DNA from: Streptomyces clavuligerus
GTDB lineage: Bacteria > Actinomycetota > Actinomycetes > Streptomycetales > Streptomycetaceae
NCBI RefSeq assembly: GCF_005519465.1
Contig: NZ_CP027858.1
Span: forward strand, 4,464,001 to 4,528,000
Length of the DNA: 64,000 nucleotides
Reading direction: 5' to 3'
The position numbers and the translations under genes are program-made. Positions 50,641 to 59,966 of the stretch are shown in pieces. A model generated the notes under the pieces. It saw nothing but the letters and a program-made list of their open reading frames with translations. It had not been told where the DNA came from and did no database searches. Every line of letters starts with the position of its first letter. The first letter of the stretch is position 1.

Positions 50641-53391
50641 ATGCAGATCCGAATCCCCCGGCCCCGCCGCCGGGGCCGATGGCTCGCCGGGACGGCCGCG
50701 TTCGCGGTGCTCGCCGGAGCGGGCACATGGACCGCCGTCGCCGACGGCGACGCCCCGGCGGTGCACCGCGAGGACCGGGTGCACCAGATGCCGGGAGCCG
50801 GTGTCGACACCTCGTTCTTCACCTCGGGGGACCCGGACCGCCGCAGACCCGCCGTCCTCATCGGACACGGCTTCGGCGGCAGCAAGGACGACGTCAGGGA
50901 GCAGGCCGAACGGCTGGCCCGGGACGGCTACGCCGTCCTCACCTGGTCCGCCCGCGGCTTCGGCGCCTCCACCGGCCGGATCGGGCTCAACGACCCCGCC
51001 CACGAGGTCAAGGACGTCTCCCGGCTGCTCGACTGGCTGGCCCGGCGCCCCGAGGTACGGCTCGACGCCGACGGCGACCCCCGGGTCGGCGTCGCCGGTG
51101 CCTCCTACGGCGGAGCCGCCGCGCTGCTCGCCGCCGGGCACGACCGCCGCGTCGACGCCATCGCGCCGTCGATCACCTACTGGAACCTCGCCGACGCGCT
51201 CTTCCCCGAAGGGGTCTTCAAGAAACTCTGGGCGGGCCTCTTCTTCACCGCGGGCGCGGCGGGCCCCACCGGCCCGACCGGACCGCCCCCCGGTGTCGCC
51301 GACCCGCCGGGCGCGCCGCGCGCCGCGACGGGCGCCCCGGCCACCGGCGCGGACGCCCCCGCCGACCCCGAGGGCTGCGGCCGTTTCTCGGCCGAACTGT
51401 GCGCGATGTACGAACGGGTCGCCGTGGCCGGAGAGCCCGACCCCGCCGCCCGCGCCCTCCTCGAACGCCGCAGCCCCTCCGCCGTCGGCGACCGCATCGC
51501 CGTCCCCACCCTGATCGTCCAGGGCCAGTCCGACTCCCTCTTCCCGCTCTCCCACGCCGACGCCATGGCCCAGCGGATCAAGGCCAACGGCGCACCCGTC
51601 GCCGTCGACTGGATCTCCGGCGGCCACGACGGCGGCGACCGGGAGCAGCGGCGGATCGAGAACCGGGTCACGGCCTGGTTCGACCGCCATCTGAACGGGG
51701 ACCGCGGCGCCGACCCCGGCCCCGCGTTCCGCGTCAGCCGCACCGGCGGCTTCGACTCCGGCGAGGGCCACGCCGTGCTCCGCGGCGCCTGGGACGACCG
51801 CTACCCCGGTCTGCACGGCGGGGTGCGGAACATCCCGCTCACCGCGGGCGAGCAGCGCTTCTCCAACCCCGCCGGGGCCGCCCCGCCCGCCGTCTCCGCC
51901 GTCCCCGGCATCAGCGGCGCGCTCGGGCAGTTCTCCTCCCTCGGGGTCGGCTTCGCCACCGACGTCCCCGGGCGGCACGCCCGTTTCGACTCCCGTCCGC
52001 TGCCGGACGATCTGCGGATCACCGGCTCGCCGCGGGTCCGGGTCAAGGTCGCCTCCACCACCGGCGACGCGGTGCTCTTCGCCAAGGTGTACGACGTGGG
52101 CCCCGACGGGCGGACGCAGGTGCTGCCCGCGCAGCTCGTCGCCCCCGTCAGGATCACCGGGGCCCGTACGGGCAAGGAGGTCACACTCACCCTGCCCGCC
52201 GTGGACCACCGGGTCGAGGCGGGCCACCGGCTCCGGCTCGTGCTCTCCGCGACCGACCTCGGCTACGCGTCGCCCGTGGCCCCCGCCCGCTACACCGTGG
52301 GTCTGACCGGCGCGGGCGAACTGGCCGTCCCCACCGCCCCCGCCGTGCGCACCCAGGACACCGGGCTGCCGTGGTGGACCTGGGCCCTCCCGGCCGGGGG
52401 CGCGGCCCTCGCCGCCGCGCTGCTGCTCACCGCCCGCCGCCGGGCCACCGCCCCCGCGCCCGACCCCGGCCGCGCGGACGTCCCGCTGGAGATCACCGGC
52501 CTCGCCAAGCGCTACGCCGGGGCCAGCGACCGCTACGCCGTGCGGGACCTCTCGTTCCGCGTCGAGAAGGGACAGGTCCTCGGACTGCTCGGCCCCAACG
52601 GCGCGGGCAAGACGACCACGCTGCGGATGCTGATGGGGCTGATCCGGCCGGACGAGGGCGAGATCCGCGTCTTCGGGCACGCGATCCGGCCGGGCGCGCC
52701 CGTGCTCTCCCGGGTCGGCGCCTTCGTCGAGGGCGCCGGTTTCCTCCCCCATCTGTCCGGCCGGGAGAACCTGGACCTGTACTGGCGCGCCACCGGCCGC
52801 CCCGCCGCCGACGCCCATGCCGAGGAGGCCCTGGAGATAGCCGGACTCGGCGACGCGCTCGCCCGTGCCGTGCGCACCTACTCCCAGGGCATGCGGCAGC
52901 GGCTCGCCATCGCCCAGGCCATGCTCGGCCTGCCGGATCTGCTGATCCTCGACGAGCCGACCAATGGACTCGACCCGCCGCAGATCCGGGAGATGCGGGA
53001 CGTGATGATCCGGTACGCGGCCGGGGGCCGCACCGTCATCGTCTCCAGCCATCTCCTCTCCGAGGTCGAGCAGTCCTGCACCCATCTGGTCGTCATGGAC
53101 CGCGGCCGGCTGGTGCAGGCCGGGCCGGTCGCCGAGATCACCGGGGAGAGCGACACCGTGCTCGTCACCCTCGCCGGGGAGATCTCCGAGCCGCTGGCCG
53201 AGAAGGTCGCCGCGCTGCCGGGGGTCGGCTCGGCCCGGCGGACCGAGGACGGGCTCCTCGTCCGGCTCGACGGGGCCACCACCACGGCGCTGATCGGCGA
53301 ACTCGTCCGGCTGGACGTGCCGCTGACCGGTGTCGGCCCGTACCGCCGTCTCGAAGACGCCTTCCTCACCCTGATCGGAGGTTCCGCGTGA
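50641..53391 (+). CDS. Alpha/beta-hydrolase (CocE/X-Pro peptidase-like) fused to an ABC ATPase
   Basis: 916 residues in three parts. First, a membrane or signal segment (about 14-35) and an alpha/beta hydrolase with HGFGGSKDD, nucleophile S155 (AGASYGG), Asp in VQGQSDSLFP and His in SGGHDGG. Second, a jelly-roll domain of the S15/CocE type to about 565, then a membrane helix at 578-598 (WWTWALPAGGAALAAALLL). Third, an ABC ATPase with Walker A GPNGAGKTT at 651, signature YSQGMRQR near 746 and LLILDEPTNGLD near 767. The topology puts the hydrolase outside and the ATPase inside. GTGA overlap joins it to the permease gene. The hydrolase may process the substrate of the transporter, which is inference. 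Confidence 0.9.
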   Translation: MQIRIPRPRRRGRWLAGTAAFAVLAGAGTWTAVADGDAPAVHREDRVHQMPGAGVDTSFFTSGDPDRRRPAVLIGHGFGGSKDDVREQAERLARDGYAVLTWSARGFGASTGRIGLNDPAHEVKDVSRLLDWLARRPEVRLDADGDPRVGVAGASYGGAAALLAAGHDRRVDAIAPSITYWNLADALFPEGVFKKLWAGLFFTAGAAGPTGPTGPPPGVADPPGAPRAATGAPATGADAPADPEGCGRFSAELCAMYERVAVAGEPDPAARALLERRSPSAVGDRIAVPTLIVQGQSDSLFPLSHADAMAQRIKANGAPVAVDWISGGHDGGDREQRRIENRVTAWFDRHLNGDRGADPGPAFRVSRTGGFDSGEGHAVLRGAWDDRYPGLHGGVRNIPLTAGEQRFSNPAGAAPPAVSAVPGISGALGQFSSLGVGFATDVPGRHARFDSRPLPDDLRITGSPRVRVKVASTTGDAVLFAKVYDVGPDGRTQVLPAQLVAPVRITGARTGKEVTLTLPAVDHRVEAGHRLRLVLSATDLGYASPVAPARYTVGLTGAGELAVPTAPAVRTQDTGLPWWTWALPAGGAALAAALLLTARRRATAPAPDPGRADVPLEITGLAKRYAGASDRYAVRDLSFRVEKGQVLGLLGPNGAGKTTTLRMLMGLIRPDEGEIRVFGHAIRPGAPVLSRVGAFVEGAGFLPHLSGRENLDLYWRATGRPAADAHAEEALEIAGLGDALARAVRTYSQGMRQRLAIAQAMLGLPDLLILDEPTNGLDPPQIREMRDVMIRYAAGGRTVIVSSHLLSEVEQSCTHLVVMDRGRLVQAGPVAEITGESDTVLVTLAGEISEPLAEKVAALPGVGSARRTEDGLLVRLDGATTTALIGELVRLDVPLTGVGPYRRLEDAFLTLIGGSA

Positions 53392-54248
53392 GCACCCTGA
53401 CCGAGGCCGCGCCCGGCTACCGCGCCCGGCACACCCTGCCGCTGCGCGTGGAGGCGGTACGGCAGCTCAAGCGGCGGCGGACGATGGTGATGGCCGGGCT
53501 GCTGGCGGCGCTGCCGCTGGTGCTCATCGCCGCCTTCGCCGTCGGCGGGACGCCCGGCGACGGCGGGCCCGACGACCGGATCACGCTGATGGACACCGCC
53601 ACGGCCTCCGCCGCCAACTTCGCCGCGACCAGCCTCTTCGTCTCGGCGGGCTTTCTGCTGGTGGTGCCGGTGGCGCTGTTCCACGGGGACACCGTCGCCT
53701 CGGAGGCCAACTGGTCCTCGCTGCGCTATCTGCTGGCCGCTCCGGTGCCGCGGACCCGGCTGCTCTGGTCCAAGCTGGCGGTGGCGCTGGGCTTCAGCGC
53801 GGCGGCCGTGCTGCTGCTGCCGCTGGTCGCCCTGGCGGCCGGTACGGTCGCCTACGGCTGGGGCCCGCTGGAGCTGCCCACCGGGGGTTCGCTCCCCGCC
53901 GGGACCGCCCTGGCCCGGCTGGGCCTCGCCGTGCTGTATGTCCTCGTCTCCCTGCTGGCCACGGCGGGGCTCGCCTTCTGGCTCTCCACCAGGACGGACG
54001 CGCCGCTGGGCGCGGTCGGCGGGGCGGTCGGGCTGACGATCGTCGGCAATGTGCTGGACGCGGTCACGGCGCTCGGCGACTGGCGCCAGGTGCTCCCCAC
54101 CCACTGGCAGTTCGACTGGATCGACGTGCTCCAGCCGCAGGCGGAGTGGAGCGGGATGGTGCAGGGGGCCTCGGTCTCCCTCACCTACGCGCTGGTGTTC
54201 ACGGCGTTGGCCTTCCGCCACTTCTCCCGCAAGGACATCGTGTCCTGA
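53388..54248 (+). CDS. ABC-2 type permease, partner of the hydrolase-ATPase fusion
   Basis: 286 residues with six likely membrane segments (for example VMAGLLAALPLVLIAAFAV and ATSLFVSAGFLLVVPVALF), in the ABC-2 layout of bacterial exporters. Helical charged loops such as VEAVRQLKRRR precede the first. GTG start overlaps the stop of the fusion gene. With the fused ATPase it makes a two-gene transport unit; no separate binding protein is present. It ends 286 bp before a strong hairpin. Confidence 0.88.
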   Translation: MSTLTEAAPGYRARHTLPLRVEAVRQLKRRRTMVMAGLLAALPLVLIAAFAVGGTPGDGGPDDRITLMDTATASAANFAATSLFVSAGFLLVVPVALFHGDTVASEANWSSLRYLLAAPVPRTRLLWSKLAVALGFSAAAVLLLPLVALAAGTVAYGWGPLELPTGGSLPAGTALARLGLAVLYVLVSLLATAGLAFWLSTRTDAPLGAVGGAVGLTIVGNVLDAVTALGDWRQVLPTHWQFDWIDVLQPQAEWSGMVQGASVSLTYALVFTALAFRHFSRKDIVS

Positions 54249-54706
54249 CCCGGGGGCGGCCCGCACCCCGGCCCGGAGCCCCGGCAGCCCGCCGCGGACT
54301 CCGGGCCGCCGTCGTTCCCGGGGACGGGACCGGACGCCCGAGGGGGCCGAGGGGCCGGCCGGGAGGACCGGCGGGAGGACGGGTCGGGACCGGCCACGCC
54401 GGGCGGGGTTCCCGCGTGGCCGAGGGCCTCGGCCACTAGCCTGAGGGGGCCGGTACGGCCGTCCGCCCGTGCGGGGGTGGAGACGGGCCCCGGGCCGCAG
54501 GCCCCGGCGGTGGTGCCCCCGGCGGCGAGGACCGGCCGGGCGACCCGGAATGCGGCCGGGTCGCCCGGCCTCCGCCGCTCCGCCCGGCCTTCGTCGCTCC
54601 GCGCGGGCGGAGCGGACGCCCGCCGGGCCGGAGCCGCGGAAACGGCGGGGCACCGGGGGAGCGGCAGGGCGCGGGGAGATGCCCGGGGCATCGGACGGGG
54701 GAGCGG
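54249..54706. other. Intergenic region between the permease and the AurF-like gene
   Basis: 458 bp, no gene supported. It contains GGCCGGGAGGACCGGCGGGAGG-type short direct repeats (54355-54385, not longer than 10 bp each) and a terminator at 54534-54570. Confidence 0.5.
54534..54570. terminator. Perfect 15-bp-stem terminator between convergent genes
   Basis: GGCCGGGCGACCCGG (54534-54548) pairs exactly with CCGGGTCGCCCGGCC (54556-54570) around a 7-nt loop, between the convergent permease and AurF-like genes. Confidence 0.85.
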
Positions 54707-55627
54707 TCAGAGCAGCCCGCCCGCCCGCCAGAGTCTGCGCCCCCGTTCGTCGAAGGCCCCCACGTCCTCCAGGAAGCCGCTCAGCCGGGCCGCACCCGCC
54801 CGGAGCACCTCCCGCCGGTGCTCGCTGCCGCGGGACTGCTTCACGGCCAGTCTGCGGTCGAGTCCGCAGTCCGGGTAGACCTGGGAGTTGACGAGGCACC
54901 GGGCGAAGACCCGGCCCAGCTCCCCGGTCACGGCCCGCGTCACCCGCAGCTCCAGCCGTCCCGCGCGCTCCATCTGCCGCCGCAACTCCTCCCGCGCGTA
55001 CCGCACATGCCGGGCCTCCTCCACCACATGGATACGGGTGACGCCGCGCACCAGCGGCTGCACCCGGTCGTCGGGGAAGGTCAGCCGCTGCATCCAGTCG
55101 ATGACCTCCTCGCACAGCAGCGTGAAGACAAGGGAACACGATGTGGTGGAACAGGATTTGAAGACCCGGGTGAGATTCTGGACGAACGGTGACACGGGAT
55201 AGACGGGCGTCTCCGATTTGGCGAGGAAACGGGCGAACATCATGGAGTGGCGGCACTCGTCGGCGATCTCCGTCAGGGCGAAACGGACATGCTTGCTCGT
55301 GACCGGCTTGTCATAGATATGCCGCAGCAGCAACTGCATGACCACGATCTCGAACCAGATACCGATCGAGGCGAGTGACGCGCTTTCGACCCGGGCCAGC
55401 CGCTGTCGTCGTTCCTCGTCCATCGCCCACCACAGCGGAGTGTCGTAGAGGGAGATCAGCTCCGGCGGCCAGAACCATTTTCCCTCCACGAAGGGGGCGT
55501 CCCAGTCCAGCTCGCGGTCCGGGTCGAAGCTGTGCCGGGCGCTGGCGTCGAGAAGGCGCCGGGCCGTCTCTTCACGATCCCCCAGAATATAGTTTCCGGC
55601 CATTTTCTCCGGTGATTTCACGGCCAT
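54707..55627 (-). CDS. AurF-type diiron N-oxygenase homologue
   Basis: A 306-residue ferritin-like protein of the AurF (p-aminobenzoate N-oxygenase) family. All seven expected iron ligands can be seen: E93 (WFEIV), E124 and H127 (IADECRHSM), E173 (CEEVIDW), H200, E204 and H207 (HVVEEARHVRY). The spacing of E173, H200, E204 and H207 equals that of AurF (27, 4 and 3 residues). Family members oxidise arylamines or other amines to nitroso or nitro groups, or do other dioxygen chemistry. It is divergent from an acyl-CoA oxidase-like gene with 196 bp between. The substrate cannot be read from the sequence. Confidence 0.9.
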   Translation of the reverse strand: MAVKSPEKMAGNYILGDREETARRLLDASARHSFDPDRELDWDAPFVEGKWFWPPELISLYDTPLWWAMDEERRQRLARVESASLASIGIWFEIVVMQLLLRHIYDKPVTSKHVRFALTEIADECRHSMMFARFLAKSETPVYPVSPFVQNLTRVFKSCSTTSCSLVFTLLCEEVIDWMQRLTFPDDRVQPLVRGVTRIHVVEEARHVRYAREELRRQMERAGRLELRVTRAVTGELGRVFARCLVNSQVYPDCGLDRRLAVKQSRGSEHRREVLRAGAARLSGFLEDVGAFDERGRRLWRAGGLL

Positions 55628-55823
55628 GGCAATCCCCTGAATATGTCATACAATCCGACGTGATGACGAACGGGTGGAAAGCAGTCGCCATCCGGCAACG
55701 GTCTTTATAGCGCCCATGGAAGACCGTTTCGCCCGCTATCTCCGTTACCCAGGCACTCCCACGGACCTGACGGGTGATCATCACTCAAATGAGCGACAGG
55801 GGTGGCGATTACCCCGAGGGCGC

Positions 55824-57674
55824 ATGATCGTTGAGAACGCCGTGTTCACCCATGCCGACACCCCCGCCTGTGCCCGTGCCGACATCTCAGCCGACGCCAC
55901 CGGATCGGCGTCGCCTGCCCGACGTGAACTGACCGCCGTCCTGTTCAAGGACGGTTCCGCCGATGCTCATAGGAAGTGGCGGAAAACCATCTCGACAGAG
56001 CCTTTTCGATTCCGTTCCGGGCTGCGGACCGAAGAACGCTGGGAGTTGTCCTATGCCAGGCTCCGCGCGTTCAATGAGGAAATCGAATCACCCGAAGAGC
56101 TGGCCCGTGATCCCCGGGGGCTCGCCGCGCTGCACGAATGGGCGGCGGTGGTCGACGGAGCCCTCGCCACCGTGGCCGGCATCCACTACAACCTCTTCCT
56201 GGGCAGCCTGGTGGACGACGAATCCACGGAGCGGGATCTCGTCCCCTTTCATACGCTCTCGCGTACAGGAACGTTCCTCTGCACGGAGCGCGGGCACGGA
56301 AATGACGCCGCCGCCCTGGAGACCACGGTCACCTATGACCGCGGAGCCCAGGAATTCATCCTGCACACACCGCACGAACGCGCGCAGAAGTACATGCCCA
56401 ACACCAGCCCGGCGGGCGGCCCCAAGTCGGCCGTGGTCGCCGCCCGGCTGCGCGTGGACGGCGAGGACCGGGGCGTCTTCCTCTTCCTCGTCCCGCTGAC
56501 CGACGCGGACGGCACCCTGCCGGGCGTCACCGTCGAACCGCTGCCCGACCGGATCGGCAGCCCCGTCGACCACTGCGTCACCTCGTTCGACCGGGTACGG
56601 CTCCCGCGCACCGCCCTCATCCAGGGGCCGCACGGGCGGCTGCTCCCCGACGGCGTCCTCCACACCGATGTCGGCAGCCAGCGCAAACGTTTCCTGCACG
56701 CCATCGGCCGGGTCACCACCGGCAAGCTCTGCATGAGCGCCAGCACCCTCGGCGGCTGCCGCGCGGCCCTGTCCATCGCCGTCCGCTACGCCCATACCCG
56801 CCGGATCTCGGGGCCGACGGCGGGCAGCAGAATCCCGCTCGCCGCCCACCGCAGCCATGTCGGCAGACTGCTGAAATCGCTGGCCACCGCCTATGCGATG
56901 ACTTTCCTCCACCGCAGTGTCGTCGACACCTGGGTCCACCATGAACCCGCCGACCGGGACCGCGTCGAACGGCTGGTCGCGGTCGCGAAAGGGTGGATCA
57001 CCTGGAACGCCCGTGCGATCACCATCGAGGCCAGGGAACGGTGCGGAGCGCGGGCCCTCTTCCCGGTGAACGGCCTCGCCGAGTATCCCGCCAACGCCGA
57101 CGGGGCCATCACCGCCGAGGGCGACAACCTCGCCATCTGGTGCAAGGCGGGAGCCGAGATGATCTTCGGCCATACACCTGCCGAACCGTCCCTCCGCTCC
57201 ACCGCGGTCCCCCAGGGTGTCAACGCCCTGGGGGACCCGGTCTTCCTGAGGGACCTGCTCGCGGTGGTGGAGGGCCGCTGGCACCACCGGGCCCGGCTGA
57301 ACCTCAGATCGGGGCCTTCGGGCGACTCGCTCGGCCGCTGGAACAACGCGTCAGGCGCCGCGCTCGAACTCGTCGAGGCGCATGCCACCCTGCTGGCCGC
57401 GGACGCCTTCGTCGCCGCCGCGGGCACGGTCCCCCACGCCCCCACACGCTCCCTGCTGCGGGACCTGTGCGCCCTCTTTCTGCTGGACGCGCTCGCTCCG
57501 CGCTCCGGCGAACTTCTCGCCGACGGCCATCTCACCGCCGCACAGGTACGGGCGATCCCCGATACGGTCGACCGGCTGACCGCCGGTCTCACCCCGCATC
57601 TCGGGGTGATCGCCGACGCCTTCGACGTGCCCGAGGAACACCTGGGGGACCTGCCGATGCTCACCGCGCCGTGA
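55824..57674 (+). CDS. Acyl-CoA oxidase/dehydrogenase-like flavoprotein
   Basis: 616 residues from ATG 55824, resembling peroxisomal-type acyl-CoA oxidases. N-terminal ELTAVLFKDGS and HRKWRKTIS, FAD-region FLCTERGHGND and NTSPAGGPKSAVVAARL, GSPVDHCVTSFDRVRLPR, AVRYAHTRR and TAEGDN (432-435) fit that family. Single-domain plus C-terminal helical extension matches oxidases, not short dehydrogenases. The frame is open to 55674, but third-position GC is low there and codon TTA occurs at 55809, so the shorter start is preferred; GAGGG close to ATG is a weak site. It may form a double bond in an acyl chain used with the neighbouring enzymes. Confidence 0.8.
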   Translation: MIVENAVFTHADTPACARADISADATGSASPARRELTAVLFKDGSADAHRKWRKTISTEPFRFRSGLRTEERWELSYARLRAFNEEIESPEELARDPRGLAALHEWAAVVDGALATVAGIHYNLFLGSLVDDESTERDLVPFHTLSRTGTFLCTERGHGNDAAALETTVTYDRGAQEFILHTPHERAQKYMPNTSPAGGPKSAVVAARLRVDGEDRGVFLFLVPLTDADGTLPGVTVEPLPDRIGSPVDHCVTSFDRVRLPRTALIQGPHGRLLPDGVLHTDVGSQRKRFLHAIGRVTTGKLCMSASTLGGCRAALSIAVRYAHTRRISGPTAGSRIPLAAHRSHVGRLLKSLATAYAMTFLHRSVVDTWVHHEPADRDRVERLVAVAKGWITWNARAITIEARERCGARALFPVNGLAEYPANADGAITAEGDNLAIWCKAGAEMIFGHTPAEPSLRSTAVPQGVNALGDPVFLRDLLAVVEGRWHHRARLNLRSGPSGDSLGRWNNASGAALELVEAHATLLAADAFVAAAGTVPHAPTRSLLRDLCALFLLDALAPRSGELLADGHLTAAQVRAIPDTVDRLTAGLTPHLGVIADAFDVPEEHLGDLPMLTAP

Positions 57675-57785
57675 CGGGCCCGCGCCGGGGCCCCGCCGCG
57701 AGCGGCCCGCACCCGGGCCGGAGCCTCGTGGACACGTCCGCCCGCATACCCGTACCCGCCGCCCCTCCACAGGAGGAGACACCGC

Positions 57786-58838
57786 ATGAGAGCCGTTCAG
57801 TACCGCACCCCGGGCAAGGGCCCCGAACTGGTCACCCTGCCCGACCCCGAACCCGGCCCCGGACAGGTGCTGCTCAAGGTCACCGCCGCGGGCATCTGCC
57901 ACTCCGACCTGACCCTGATGGACGCCGAGCCGGGGACCCTGTCGTTCGGGCTGCCCGTCACCCTCGGCCATGAGGCGACCGGTGTGGTCGAGGCCCTGGG
58001 CCCCGGGACGGGACCGGGCGCGGACGGGGGCTGGCCGGCCGTCGGGGACGCCGTCGCCGTCTACGGCGCCTGGGGCTGCGGGGCCTGCCGGGCCTGCGCG
58101 GAAGGCCGGGAGAACTACTGCCCGTACGCGCCCGCGCAGGGGATCCACCCGCCCGGTCTTGGCGCCCCCGGGGCGCTGGCCGAGTATCTGCTCGTCGACC
58201 ACACCCGCCATCTGGTCGCGCTCGGCGGCCTCGACCCGGTGCGGGCCGCGCCGCTGACGGACGCCGGGCTCACCCCGTACCACGCGATCCGCGCGAGCCG
58301 CCACAAGCTGCCGCCGGGCAGTACGGCGGTGGTCATCGGCGTCGGCGGGCTCGGCCATCTGGCCGTGCAGATCCTGCGCGCGCTCACCCCCGCCCGGATC
58401 GTCGCCCTCGATCTGACGGGCGAACGGCTCGCCCTGGCCCGGAACGCGGGCGCCCACCACACCCTGGTCGCCGACGACGGCGCCCGGGCGGCGCTCGACG
58501 AACTCACCGGAGGGCAGGGGCCCGACGCCGTCTACGACCTCGTCGCGTCCCCGGAGACGACCGCCCTGGCCGCCGCCGTCACCGCGGCCGACGGATACAT
58601 CGCCCTCCTCGGCATCGGCCGGGGGAGCGTGCCCGTCGCCTTCGGCGCGACCCGGCCGGGGGTGACCGTCACCGCGCCCTACTGGGGCACCCGGCAGGAT
58701 CTGCTGGACGTGTTCGCCCTCGCCCGGGAGGGCAGGGTCACCACCCTCACCGAGACCTTCACCCTGGAGCAGGCCCCGCTCGCGTACGAGAGGCTGCGGG
58801 ACGGCACCGTCCTGGGGCGCGCGGTCGTGGTGCTCTGA
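57786..58838 (+). CDS. Zinc-dependent alcohol dehydrogenase (MDR family)
   Basis: 350 residues. The catalytic zinc site starts with GICHSDLTLM and GHEATGVVE; the structural zinc lobe has four cysteines in GCGACRACAEGRENYC. The cofactor fold is AVVIGVGGLGHLAVQIL, with D in VALDLTGE for NAD. It oxidises an alcohol or reduces an aldehyde. It follows the acyl-CoA oxidase-like gene by 111 bp on the same strand and has an AGGAGGAG site, so it may belong to that group. Confidence 0.9.
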   Translation: MRAVQYRTPGKGPELVTLPDPEPGPGQVLLKVTAAGICHSDLTLMDAEPGTLSFGLPVTLGHEATGVVEALGPGTGPGADGGWPAVGDAVAVYGAWGCGACRACAEGRENYCPYAPAQGIHPPGLGAPGALAEYLLVDHTRHLVALGGLDPVRAAPLTDAGLTPYHAIRASRHKLPPGSTAVVIGVGGLGHLAVQILRALTPARIVALDLTGERLALARNAGAHHTLVADDGARAALDELTGGQGPDAVYDLVASPETTALAAAVTAADGYIALLGIGRGSVPVAFGATRPGVTVTAPYWGTRQDLLDVFALAREGRVTTLTETFTLEQAPLAYERLRDGTVLGRAVVVL

Positions 58839-58863
58839 GAAGGGGCGGCACGCGAAAAGAAGT

Positions 58864-58883
58864 GGCCGCCCGGGGGAGCGGCC
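58864..58883 (+). terminator. Small hairpin after the ADH gene
   Basis: GGCCGC (58864-58869) and GCGGCC (58878-58883) pair around an 8-nt loop, 25 bp past the stop. Confidence 0.4.
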
Positions 58884-58994
58884 CCTAGGGTGCGGGGCGT
58901 GGGAGTCTCCTGAGCCTGCGGGCAGTACCGCCGAGCCGCCCGGTGCGGACCACCGGGCGATGTCCGTGTGCCCGCCATCCGCTGGAGCCCCCTC

Positions 58995-59966
58995 ATGACG
59001 CTTCCCCCTGTCCCCTCTGTCCCCTCCGCCGCTTCCGCCCCGGCGCTGGACCGCCGGATCGACCGGCTGCGGGAGCTGGCCGCCGCCGAACCCCGGCTGG
59101 ACGGCGTCCTGCTGTACGGCTCCTGGACCCTCGGCGAGGCCGACGCGCACTCCGACATCGAGGCGTATCTGTATGTACGGGACGAGGGCCCGTGCGCCGG
59201 GTCCCCGGACGACGGGTCCCCGGGTGACGGGGTTCTGGGCGACGGGTCCCCGCGCGCTGGGTCCCCGCGCGCCGGGGACGGCACCGGCGGGACGGCGGAC
59301 GACGCCGGGCCCGCGGCCTTCGACGGCCCCGCCTTCCTCGGCCGCCTCGCCCCGCTGAAACTCGCGTACACCAATATGTACGGCGTTCTCTCCGTGGTCT
59401 TCGACGACCTGATGCGCGGCGAGTTCCACATCGAACCCGCCGGGCGGGGCATCGCCGGGATCGCCGGCTGGCGGGGCCTGATCCACTTCCCCGAGCCCGA
59501 ACGCGCCGTCCTCCTGGACCGCACCGGCAGCCTCACCCGCGCGGCCCGGGCCCTCGCCGACTGCCCGCCGCCCGACCCGGCGCCCACCGCCCGGCAGCTC
59601 GTCGACGAACTCACCAACTGGACGCTGATGTTCGCCCACGTCCGCGCCCGCGGCGAGACCGCCCGCGCGCACGCCCTGCTGCACACGGTCGTCGCCCCCG
59701 AACAGCTCCGGCTGCTGAGGCTGCTGCGCGGCAGCACCGCCCACTGGCTCACCCCGAGCCGCGCCCTGGAGACCGACCTGCCCCCCGCCGACATCGCCCG
59801 CCACACCGCCACCACATCCCCCGCCCACCCGGCCGGCATCCGCACGGCGGGCCTCGCCTCCTGGCACTGGACCCGCGAACTGGCCTCCGCCGCCGCCACC
59901 CGCTGGGGCATCACCCTGCCCGTCGCCCTTCACGACGAGATCGCCGAACTCCTCGCCGCGGACTGA
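58995..59966 (+). CDS. Nucleotidyltransferase, Lnu(F)/Lin(B)-like
   Basis: A 323-residue protein with the nucleotidyltransferase motif GSWTLGEADAHSDIE (metal-binding acidic pair) near residue 40 and a long helical C-terminal part. The pattern resembles lincosamide nucleotidyltransferases of the Lnu(B)/Lnu(F) group, so it may modify an antibiotic or a metabolite; resistance is not shown. Residues about 70-98 are an inserted Gly/Ser/Pro/Asp repeat (DDGSPGDG, GDGSPRAGSPRAGDG) that breaks the family fold. ATG 58995 follows GGAG. Its 3' end overlaps the pseudogene on the other strand. Confidence 0.75.
   Translation: MTLPPVPSVPSAASAPALDRRIDRLRELAAAEPRLDGVLLYGSWTLGEADAHSDIEAYLYVRDEGPCAGSPDDGSPGDGVLGDGSPRAGSPRAGDGTGGTADDAGPAAFDGPAFLGRLAPLKLAYTNMYGVLSVVFDDLMRGEFHIEPAGRGIAGIAGWRGLIHFPEPERAVLLDRTGSLTRAARALADCPPPDPAPTARQLVDELTNWTLMFAHVRARGETARAHALLHTVVAPEQLRLLRLLRGSTAHWLTPSRALETDLPPADIARHTATTSPAHPAGIRTAGLASWHWTRELASAAATRWGITLPVALHDEIAELLAAD

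Noticed and set aside
55674..55823. N-terminal extension of the acyl-CoA oxidase-like protein, containing a TTA codon at 55809
   Set aside because: Third-position GC is far lower than in the gene and no ribosome site is seen, so the TTA is more likely in leader DNA than in a bldA-controlled CDS.
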